Source: Actinobacteria bacterium OV450 (GTDB lineage: Bacteria; Actinomycetota; Actinomycetes; Streptomycetales; Streptomycetaceae). Taken from it: DNA of 53,288 bases. The position numbers and the translations under genes are program-made. The notes under the pieces are model-generated. The model was not told the origin of the DNA, did no database searches, and worked only from the letters and a program-made list of their open reading frames with translations. Location of the stretch: NCBI GenBank assembly GCA_001298555.1, contig LJCW01000331.1:1-53288 (forward strand), in the 5' to 3' direction. The stretch's first letter is position 1. Every line of letters begins with the position of its first letter. Positions 16,188-23,228 of this stretch are shown here, piece after piece.

Positions 16188-16927
16188 GCGATCGTCCGGC
16201 CCTTGGCGAGGTCGTCGTGGTTGTCGATCTCGACCCACTTGACGTCGCCGATGGGGGCCACGTCGATCACGAAGCCGTCGTTGACGAGCTGCTGGTAGCC
16301 GTCCTCGTAGTACAGGTCGGGGTCGCGCTCGAAGGTGGTCTTCAGTGCCTCGGCCAGGGCCTCGGCGGCCTCCGGCTCGATGAGCGTGACGCCGATGTAC
16401 TCGCCGGTCGCGTCGGACGGCTCCATCAGCTTGGTGATCTTCTGAACGCCCTTGGCGCCGTCGACGACGACCTTCATCTCCTCGTCGGCCAGGCTCTTGA
16501 CCGTGTCGAGGGCGAGGATGATCTTCTGGCCGTCGCCGCGGGCGTCGAGCAGGGTCCGCTCGACGGAGACCGGGTGGACGGTGTCGCCGTTGGCGAGGAT
16601 CACGCCCTGCTTCAGGACGTCACGGGCGCACCACAGGGAGTAGGCGTTGTTCCACTCCTCGGCCTTGTCGTTGTCGATCAGCGTGATCTTGACGCCGTAC
16701 TTGGCCTCCAGGGCCTCCCGGCGCGCGTAGACGGCTTCCTTGCGGTAGCCGACGACGATCGCGACCTCGGTCAGGCCGACCTCGGCGAAGTTGCCGAGGG
16801 TGAGGTCCAGGACCGTGAGGCTTTCCTCGTCGCCTTCGGGGCCGACGGGCACGAGGGCCTTGGGCAGGGTGTCGGTGTAGGGACGCAGGCGGCGTCCGGC
16901 ACCGGCAGCGAGTACAAGGCCGATCAT
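16175..16927 (-). CDS. sugar-phosphate/phosphocholine-type nucleotidyltransferase
   Basis: A 250-aa NTP-transferase (GT-A-like Rossmann) protein. The nucleotide-binding signature LAAGAGRRLRPYTDTLPKALVPVG is split here as LAAGAGRRLRP and LPKALVPV at the N-terminus. The NNAYSLWCARD segment and the NGDTVHP metal-binding region resemble LicC-type CTP:phosphocholine and inositol-phosphate cytidylyltransferases more than glucose-1-phosphate thymidylyltransferases. In this operon it could make the CDP-alcohol donor for the CDP-alcohol phosphotransferases; a glycerol-1-phosphate substrate from the adjacent dehydrogenase is an attractive but unproven guess. The ATG overlaps the upstream stop as ATGA. 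Confidence 0.82.
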   Translation of the reverse strand: MIGLVLAAGAGRRLRPYTDTLPKALVPVGPEGDEESLTVLDLTLGNFAEVGLTEVAIVVGYRKEAVYARREALEAKYGVKITLIDNDKAEEWNNAYSLWCARDVLKQGVILANGDTVHPVSVERTLLDARGDGQKIILALDTVKSLADEEMKVVVDGAKGVQKITKLMEPSDATGEYIGVTLIEPEAAEALAEALKTTFERDPDLYYEDGYQQLVNDGFVIDVAPIGDVKWVEIDNHDDLAKGRTIACQY

Positions 16928-18696
16928 GCTGGTTCTCCTTCGTCATGTACGGCGGGTGCCCCGGAGGAGACCCAGAAGCGGATGCTCTCCACGAGCACCA
17001 CGAGTGCCACGAACACGGCCAGGGCCGTGAGCGCGACGGGGAACGCGTCCCGGGGCAGGACGGCGGCCAGCACCACGGCCAGCAGCACCCGGCCGTCCTG
17101 CCCGCCGATCGTCCACACCAGCCACCTGGGCGGCGCGCCCGAGCCGCCGCGGATGCGGTAGACCGTGTCGTAGTGATGGTAGGCGACCGCCGCGACCAGT
17201 CCGAATGCGGCCGGAAGGGCCCCGGGGACGTCGGCGCGCACGGCGAGCGCCAGCACGGTCACGTACTCGGCGCAGCGGAACACCGGCGGGACGAGCCAGT
17301 CCAGCGCACCCTTGAGCGGGCGGGAGACGGCCGCCCCGGCGGCTATGACGTAGAACACCGCGGCCCCGATCAGGGCGACGGTGCCGTACGGCCTCACCGC
17401 GGCCCCGCCGATGACGAGGACGGAGCCCGTCAGGGCCATCGCCAGCGGGGCGACGGGCCGCCCCTTGGCCAGGCCCGAGCCGATCGACGCCAGCGGGCCG
17501 CAGTCGGCGAGGTCGGCCAGTGCCCGGGCGGCCCGGTCGGTTCTCTGCGCCCTGCGGGTCAGCGAGCGCAGCACCCGGCCGGCGGTGGTGTAGAGGGCGC
17601 CGAAGGCGCAGCCGACGAGCAGGGCGTAGAACACGATCCGGGGGGTGGTGAACGCGGTCAGCACCGCGATCATGGCCCAGCGCTCGCCGATCGGCAGGAT
17701 GATCATCCGCCGGACCCAGACCGTCCAGCCGACGCTGTCGAGCTTGCCGGACAGGGCGGCGGTCGGGCTCGTGTTGGCGGTGGCGTCGTGGTTGGCCTCG
17801 TTGAAGGCGAAGTCGACCACGTGGCGGCAGGTCATCAGGATCATGGCGCCGAGGGCCAGGGCCCACACGTCGTCGCCGTTCCTGGCCGCACCGAGCGCGA
17901 GCCCCGCGTAGAAGGAGTATTCCTTCGCGCGGTCGAAGGTGGCGTCGAGCCAGGCGCCCATCGTCGAGTACTGGAGCGAGTAGCGGGCGAGCTGACCGTC
18001 CGTGCAGTCCAGGACGAAGGAGACGAGCAGCAGCACGCCGGCGGCGACGTAGCCCCAGCGCTCGCCGGTGGCGGCGCAGCCGGCCGCGATCAGCGCGGTG
18101 AACAGCGAGGCGGTGGTGACCTGGTTCGGGGTCAGGCCGCGGCGCGCGCACCAGCGGGCGATGTAGCGCGAGTACGGGCTGATGAAGAAGGTGGTGAAGA
18201 ACCCGTCGCGGGACTTCACGGCGGTGCGCAGGCGTACGGCCTCCTCGTCGACGGCGGCGACGGCGGCGTCCGCCGCGGCGCGCTCCGCCTCGTCGGCGGG
18301 CACGGCGGCGACCAGCGTGCCGAGCTCGGGGCGCTGGACGGTGGTCCCGGCCGCCTCCACGGCGGCGGCGAGCCGGTCCGCGTACGGGCCCTCGCCGTCG
18401 GGGGCGAGGGCGGCGGCCTCGTCCAGCGCCGGGCGGGCGCCCGGCTGGACGGCGAAGGCGCCGGTCACGGCGCAGGCGTCGAAGCGCGGGTCGGTCAGCG
18501 CGAGCCGCAGCGCGTGGACGTGGCCGACGAAGGCGCTGTCGACCACGGCGACCCGCTGGTCGGCGGGTACCCCGGCCAGCACCGCTGCGGCGTCCTGCGG
18601 CCCGTCGGCGGGGCGGACGTCGAAGCCGAGGGAGCGCAGCTCGTCGGTGAGCGGTGATCCGGGGACCGGCAGGCCGGTGAGGATGACGGTCGACAG
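16924..18696 (-). CDS. large CDP-alcohol phosphatidyltransferase, DUF5941-like, probable CTG start
   Basis: A 590-aa protein if started at the CTG at 18696 (552 aa from the GTG at 18582). An N-terminal soluble region of about 170 residues precedes a CDP-alcohol phosphotransferase core with DCTDGQLAR at about 230-238 and a distal LDATFDRAKE. A C-terminal polytopic region with many membrane segments is of the kind labelled DUF5941 in Streptomyces. The CTG has AAGGAG nine bases upstream and an in-frame TGA four codons before it, and the translated segment STVILTGLPVPGS continues smoothly into the conserved domain, so the GTG start would cut off coding sequence. It is the first gene of the seven-gene operon. 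Confidence 0.82.
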   Translation of the reverse strand: MSTVILTGLPVPGSPLTDELRSLGFDVRPADGPQDAAAVLAGVPADQRVAVVDSAFVGHVHALRLALTDPRFDACAVTGAFAVQPGARPALDEAAALAPDGEGPYADRLAAAVEAAGTTVQRPELGTLVAAVPADEAERAAADAAVAAVDEEAVRLRTAVKSRDGFFTTFFISPYSRYIARWCARRGLTPNQVTTASLFTALIAAGCAATGERWGYVAAGVLLLVSFVLDCTDGQLARYSLQYSTMGAWLDATFDRAKEYSFYAGLALGAARNGDDVWALALGAMILMTCRHVVDFAFNEANHDATANTSPTAALSGKLDSVGWTVWVRRMIILPIGERWAMIAVLTAFTTPRIVFYALLVGCAFGALYTTAGRVLRSLTRRAQRTDRAARALADLADCGPLASIGSGLAKGRPVAPLAMALTGSVLVIGGAAVRPYGTVALIGAAVFYVIAAGAAVSRPLKGALDWLVPPVFRCAEYVTVLALAVRADVPGALPAAFGLVAAVAYHHYDTVYRIRGGSGAPPRWLVWTIGGQDGRVLLAVVLAAVLPRDAFPVALTALAVFVALVVLVESIRFWVSSGAPAVHDEGEPA

Positions 18697-19310
18697 ACGA
18701 ACTCACTCCTTGAAGCGAACAATGGACGGGCGCCTCGTGGGGGCGGCGGCACGTCGGCAGAGGCTATCGGATGAATGGAAGAGGGGGTTCACCACCCGTT
18801 TACTCCCCGATAAGCCGAATATTCCGGGGCTGCGGGCCCCGGCGCGATCATCATTGACGATCACGCGGACATACCACAAACCGCGGGGCGGGTCCGTTTC
18901 CTCCCCGCCCCCTCCACCCCTCCACACCTTCCGAGGGTTCACACTGCCCGGCATCACGGGTGACGCGCACTACACCGGCCACCGCCGCACCGGCGGCCGG
19001 CCCGCCCGGCCCGAGCCCCCCGCCGGCACCGCGGCCCGCGCTTCGCCTTCGTACCGGCATCGCGGTTCGGCGTCCGGGCGCCCTTCGAGGTCCCCGACGG
19101 GGCGGTGACGGCGCTCGTGCCGGACGACTCCGCGCCCGTCCCGCAGGGCGGGGTCAGGTATCCGGAACCCTTCTGGATTCTGACCGCCCGTGTGATCCGC
19201 CCCTCGCCACTTACCACGCGACGGGGGCAGACATGCGCGGATCACCGAAGTGGGGACAAGCCTCTTTTGTACGGCAGACTGAAGGCCGAAGTCCGAAGCG
19301 AAGGATGGGT
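18697..19310. other. divergent intergenic region between the glycolipid operon and idi
   Basis: About 610 bp between oppositely oriented genes. It contains the AAGGAG of the upstream operon, a relatively AT-rich patch at about 18800-18890 (ATTGACGATC, TTTACTCC, ATATTCC) that is the best place for promoters of the minus-strand operon, and a GC-rich tract 18900-19200 with open frames on both strands that lack starts, ribosome binding sites and family resemblance. I call no gene here. Confidence 0.5.
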
Positions 19311-19910
19311 ATGCCGACCACACCAGCCACCGCCGCGAACACCGCGTCCCCCGGCACCGGCACTCAGGAACCGATCATGCTCGAACTGGTCGATGAGTCC
19401 GGCAACACCATCGGCACGGCGGAGAAGCTCTCCGCCCATCAGGCGCCCGGTCTGCTGCACCGGGCCTTCTCCGTGTTCCTCTTCGACGAGCAGGGCCGTC
19501 TGCTGCTCCAGCAGCGCGCCCTCGGGAAGTACCACTCCCCCGGCGTCTGGTCGAACACGTGCTGCGGCCACCCCTACCCCGGGGAGTCGCCGTTCGCCGC
19601 GGCCGCCCGGCGCACCCACGAGGAGCTGGGCCTGTCGCCCTCGCTGCTCGCCGAGGCGGGGACCGTGCGCTACAACCACCCGGACCCCGCGTCCGGTCTC
19701 GTGGAGCAGGAGTACAACCACCTGTTCGTGGGACTCGCGCAGTCGCGGCCGGACCCCGATCCGGAGGAAGTCGGCGACACCGCCTTCGTGACCGCCGAGG
19801 AGCTGGCCAAGCGGCACGCCGAGGCGCCGTTCTCGGCCTGGTTCATGACCGTGCTGGACGCGGCCCGGCCCGCGATCCGTGAACTGACCGGTGATTCCGC
19901 GGGCTGGTAG
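19311..19910 (+). CDS. idi: isopentenyl-diphosphate delta-isomerase, type I
   Basis: A 199-aa Nudix-fold enzyme interconverting isopentenyl and dimethylallyl diphosphate, the feedstock for the polyprenyl synthase and hopanoid operon nearby. The catalytic cysteine lies in SNTCCGHPYPG (Cys85 by comparison with the E. coli enzyme), the Nudix-type segment is AARRTHEELG, and the metal-site glutamates lie in the VEQEYNHLFVG region. The frame is open for over 100 codons upstream, but the ATG at 19311 has AAGGA five bases away and the upstream translation is not protein-like. A Thr/Ala-rich tail of about 20 residues precedes the domain. Confidence 0.95.
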   Translation: MPTTPATAANTASPGTGTQEPIMLELVDESGNTIGTAEKLSAHQAPGLLHRAFSVFLFDEQGRLLLQQRALGKYHSPGVWSNTCCGHPYPGESPFAAAARRTHEELGLSPSLLAEAGTVRYNHPDPASGLVEQEYNHLFVGLAQSRPDPDPEEVGDTAFVTAEELAKRHAEAPFSAWFMTVLDAARPAIRELTGDSAGW

Positions 19911-19922
19911 CCCGTACCCCGT

Positions 19923-20465
19923 TCAGACCGCGGGGGTCGGCGCGGCGGCCGGTCCGGAGAGCGGCAGGGCCGCCCAGATGACCTTGCCGCCCGTCGAGGT
20001 GTGCTCGACGTCGCAGACCCCACCGGACTCCCGGGTGACCTCGCGCACCAGGAGCAGGCCCCGGCCGCCGGTCTGGCCGAAATCCGCCTCCAGCGCCTTG
20101 GGGCGGTACGGGTGGTTGTCCTCGACGGCCACCCGTACCCATGAGCGGCCGATGGCCACCTCGACCGCGACCTCGGGCGAGAGCAGGGCCGCGTGCCGGA
20201 CCGAGTTCGTCACCAGCTCGGAGACGATCAGCAGCAGCGAGTACACGAGGTCCCGGTCGGCCGGGACGCCCTGGCGGCCGAGCAGGTCGCGGACGGCCCG
20301 GCGGGCCTGCGGAACGGATTCTTCTACAGCGGGCACGGTGAACCGCCACACACCCTCGTACGCGAGGGGGTCGGCCGGCGCTTCCGGCTCCCCCTCCTTG
20401 GCTGGCGGGACGCTCCCGCTGACATCCATCTTCCGGCCCCCGTCTTCACGCTCGATCGTCTCCAC
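19923..20465 (-). CDS. RsbW-like ATP-binding protein (anti-sigma/HATPase_c_2 family)
   Basis: A 180-aa GHKL ATPase of the large Streptomyces family of stand-alone RsbW/SpoIIAB-like proteins. The N-box is VSELVTNSVRHA, the G1 region VEDNHPYRPK and the G2 region GGRGLLLV. Such proteins act as anti-sigma or anti-anti-sigma switch kinases, though many in Streptomyces have no known partner and none is encoded next door. The GTG start at 20465 was chosen; an ATG 12 codons later (MDVSGSVPP) is also possible. The first 35 residues are low-complexity. It converges with idi, leaving 12 bp. Confidence 0.85.
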   Translation of the reverse strand: METIEREDGGRKMDVSGSVPPAKEGEPEAPADPLAYEGVWRFTVPAVEESVPQARRAVRDLLGRQGVPADRDLVYSLLLIVSELVTNSVRHAALLSPEVAVEVAIGRSWVRVAVEDNHPYRPKALEADFGQTGGRGLLLVREVTRESGGVCDVEHTSTGGKVIWAALPLSGPAAAPTPAV

Positions 20466-20732
20466 GCGTCAAGAGTGGGGAGCGGTCCGGTCCGGACCGG
20501 ACCGCTGACCAGAAGTCAGCGCCAATCGGGCGCTTTCTGATCGTTGGCGTATGACAGCGTCAGTTGTGCGACCGTTCCTGGTCTTCTGCGGGCCCCTTCC
20601 AGGCCGCGCCGCCCGTCCCGCCGGCCGCCGTGGCGTCCACCCGCGCCCCGTCTTCCCTGACCAAGCCCGGGACGCACCCCGTGCCCCTGCCCCGGACCAT
20701 CCGGCCCGGCCCGCCGGGATAGCATCCGGCGC

Positions 20733-21491
20733 ATGGACGCAGCGCTCTTGCACACCGTCGCCGACGGGGTCGCCACGGTCGTCATCTCGCATCCCGCCAA
20801 GCGCAACGCCATGACCGCGGCGATGTGGCGGGCGCTCCCGGAGGTACTGGACGGGCTCGCGGCCGACCCGGCCGTGCGGGTGCTCGTCCTCACCGGCGCC
20901 GGCCCGACCTTCTGCGCGGGGGCCGACATCTCCTCACTGGCCGGGGACGAGGACCCCCGGGCGCTGGCCGTGGCGGCCGAGGACGCCCTCGCCGCGTTCC
21001 CCAAGCCCACCCTCGCGGCGATCCGCGGATTCTGCGTGGGCGGGGGCAGCCAGCTCGCGGCGGCCTGCGACCTGCGCTTCGCGGAGGAGGGGGCGTCGTT
21101 CGGGGTGACCCCGGCGAAGCTGGGCATCGTCTACCCCGCCTCCTCGACCCGTCGGCTGGCCGCACTGGTCGGTCCGGCGGTCGCCAAGTACCTCCTCTTC
21201 TCGGCGGAGCTGATCGACGCGGAACACGCGCTGCGGACCGGCTTCCTGAACGAGCTGCTGCCGGCCGGGCAACTGGACGAGCGCGTCTCCGACTTCGCCC
21301 GTGTCCTCGCCGCCCGCTCGCAGCTGACGCAGGCGGCGGCCAAGGAGTTCGCGGACGGGCGGACGGACCGGGACGCGTACTGGGCGCAGCAGGCGGCCGG
21401 AAGCGACGACACCGCGGAGGGCGTCGCCGCGTTCCTGGAACGCCGTGCCCCCTCGTTCAGCTGGACGGCCGGGGGCCCGGCCCGGGGGTGA
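20733..21491 (+). CDS. enoyl-CoA hydratase/isomerase family protein lacking catalytic glutamates
   Basis: A 252-aa crotonase-fold protein. The CoA-binding and oxyanion segments are present (FCAGADISS, about 60-68, and GFCVGGGSQLAAACDLRF, about 99-116). At the two positions that carry the hydratase glutamates it has Gln107 and Ala128 (SFGVTPAKLGIVYPA), so classical hydration is unlikely. The AKLGIVYP pattern defines a recognised subgroup of actinobacterial crotonases whose reaction I do not know; isomerase, hydrolase or decarboxylase chemistry are possible. Its 3' end overlaps the convergent DJ-1/PfpI gene by 35 bp. Confidence 0.85.
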   Translation: MDAALLHTVADGVATVVISHPAKRNAMTAAMWRALPEVLDGLAADPAVRVLVLTGAGPTFCAGADISSLAGDEDPRALAVAAEDALAAFPKPTLAAIRGFCVGGGSQLAAACDLRFAEEGASFGVTPAKLGIVYPASSTRRLAALVGPAVAKYLLFSAELIDAEHALRTGFLNELLPAGQLDERVSDFARVLAARSQLTQAAAKEFADGRTDRDAYWAQQAAGSDDTAEGVAAFLERRAPSFSWTAGGPARG

Positions 21492-22104
21492 GCCCGCGCA
21501 GCCGCGCCACGATCTCGGCCGGGGCCTTGTCCGGCGAGCCGGCGTCGTAGGGCGGCTGGGGGTCGTACTCGGTCATCAGCTGGACGGTCTGGGCGTACGC
21601 GTCCCCGGCGATCCTGCCGAGCAGGCCGAGGCCCATGTCGATGCCGGAGGAGACTCCGGCGGCGGTGACGTACTTGCCGTCGTAGACGACGCGCTCGCCG
21701 GTGGGCTCGGCTCCGAAGGCGGGCAGCCGGTCCAGGTACAGCCAGTGACCGGCGGCCTTGCGGCCCTTGAGCAGTCCGGCGGCGGCCAGCAGGAGCGAGC
21801 CCGTGCAGACGGACGTGGTCCAGGTGGTGGTCGCGTCGACGGCGCGCAGCCAGTCGACGACCACGGGGTTCTCCATCTCCAGCTCGGGGTGCGGGCCGCC
21901 GGGCACGATGACGATGTCGGGCCGCGTCACCTCGTCGAGCCCCTTGTCGGCGACGAGGGCCAGCGACCCGTTGTCGGTCCGCACCGGTCCGGGGCGCTCG
22001 GAGACGAACACGACCTCTGCGTCCGGAAGGCGGCCGAGCGTGTCGAAGGGCCCGATGGCGTCGAGGGCGGTGAACCGGTCGTAGAGCAGGACGGCGATCT
22101 GCAT
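21457..22104 (-). CDS. DJ-1/PfpI family protein (isonitrile-hydratase-like)
   Basis: A 215-aa class-I glutamine-amidotransferase-like protein. The nucleophile elbow is TSVCTGS with Cys100, preceded by VIVPGGP (about 65-71). The ALDAIGPFDTLGR segment near the N-terminus is typical of the InhA isonitrile hydratase/GlxA-N subgroup. It lies 49 bp downstream of, and on the same strand as, a GlxA-type regulator whose own N-terminal domain has the same fold, so the two may act as enzyme and sensor for one compound. The last 35 bp overlap the opposing crotonase gene. Confidence 0.87.
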   Translation of the reverse strand: MQIAVLLYDRFTALDAIGPFDTLGRLPDAEVVFVSERPGPVRTDNGSLALVADKGLDEVTRPDIVIVPGGPHPELEMENPVVVDWLRAVDATTTWTTSVCTGSLLLAAAGLLKGRKAAGHWLYLDRLPAFGAEPTGERVVYDGKYVTAAGVSSGIDMGLGLLGRIAGDAYAQTVQLMTEYDPQPPYDAGSPDKAPAEIVARLRGLTPGPGPRPSS

Positions 22105-22153
22105 GATTCCTCCGGAGTGATGGATGAGGGGCGGGCCCGGCCCGCGGGCGTCG

Positions 22154-23125
22154 TCAGGGAACGTGGTGGCCGAAGCGGCGGCGGTACTCGGCCGGGGGCT
22201 GGCCCAGGGTCTTCACGAAGGCACGCCGGAGAGCCTCCGGGGTGCCGTAGCCGCAGGCCCGGGAGATCTGGGCCACCCCGTCCCCCGTGTCCTCCAGCAG
22301 TCGCCGCGCGTGCTCCACCCGTACGCGCTCCACGTACCGCCCCGGTGTGACCCCCGTCTCCGCCTGGAAGGCACGGGCGAAGTGGCGGGGTGAGAGCCGG
22401 GCGCGGGCCGCGAGGGACTCGACGCTCAGGTCCGAGCCGGGATGCTCCGTGATCCACTGCTGCACCTCACGCAAAGGATCCCGCTGCGCGGTCTGCGCCG
22501 CCAGCTGCGCGCTGAACTGCGCCTGGTTCCCGGGCCTGCGCAGGAACACCACCAGGTGCCGTGCGATGGCCAGCGCGAGCTCCCTGCCGTGGTCCTCCTC
22601 CACCAGGGCCAGCACGAGGTCGATCCCCGCCGTGACCCCGGCCGAGGTGGCCACCCGGCCGTCCCGTACGTAGATCGGATCCGGTTCGACGGTCACCTTC
22701 GGGTAGTCCCGGGCCATCCGCTCGCACGCGTACCAGTGCGTGGTGGCCCGCAGCCCGTCCAGCAGCCCGGCCTCGGCCAGCAGCAGTCCGCCCGTGCAGA
22801 CCGACACCAGCCGCTCCGCGCCGTCCCCGTGCGCCCGGAGCCAGGCGGTGAGCCGAGGCTCGAAGTCCCCGCGGTACTGCCCTCCCGGCACGAGCACGGT
22901 GGTGCCCGGCCCCGGTACCGCGTCCTCCAGGTCCCCGTCCGGCACCAGCGTGAGCCCGCTGCTCGTCCGCACGGGCGCCCCGCCGGGGGACACCGTGCGG
23001 ATCGCGTACCCGGTGCCCGCCCGCCCCGGGAAGCGGTCGACGGCGGCGAACACCTCCACGGGGCCGGTCACGTCCAGGCTCTGCACGCCGTCGTAGAGGA
23101 CGACGAGCACGTTTCGCAACGACAT
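22154..23125 (-). CDS. GlxA-type transcriptional regulator (DJ-1/PfpI domain + AraC HTH)
   Basis: A 323-aa two-domain regulator. Residues 1 to about 180 form a DJ-1/PfpI-like domain (LYDGVQSLDVTGPVEVF, VLVPGGQ, SVCTGGLLLAEAG with Cys at the elbow). The C-terminal 100 residues hold two AraC helix-turn-helix motifs (LSPRHFARAFQAETGVTPG, ARACGYGTPEALRRAFVKTLG-like). Members sense small metabolites, for example quaternary amines. The ATG was taken at MSLRNVLVVLYDG; only a weak GGGG precedes it. It probably controls the downstream DJ-1 gene and perhaps itself. Confidence 0.9.
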   Translation of the reverse strand: MSLRNVLVVLYDGVQSLDVTGPVEVFAAVDRFPGRAGTGYAIRTVSPGGAPVRTSSGLTLVPDGDLEDAVPGPGTTVLVPGGQYRGDFEPRLTAWLRAHGDGAERLVSVCTGGLLLAEAGLLDGLRATTHWYACERMARDYPKVTVEPDPIYVRDGRVATSAGVTAGIDLVLALVEEDHGRELALAIARHLVVFLRRPGNQAQFSAQLAAQTAQRDPLREVQQWITEHPGSDLSVESLAARARLSPRHFARAFQAETGVTPGRYVERVRVEHARRLLEDTGDGVAQISRACGYGTPEALRRAFVKTLGQPPAEYRRRFGHHVP

Positions 23126-23228
23126 GACCCCATGGTGTGACCCCGTAACCGATGTCTGCAATGACGTCTGTCCCACCTTTACGGCCACGGCCGGGGCCGT
23201 GTACCGGCGCGGATAGGATCGACGGACC

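Noticed and set aside
18960..19310. Upstream extension of idi, or a separate gene before it
   Set aside because: No ribosome binding site or family similarity, frames open on both strands from GC bias alone; idi has a well-placed AAGGA and ATG.
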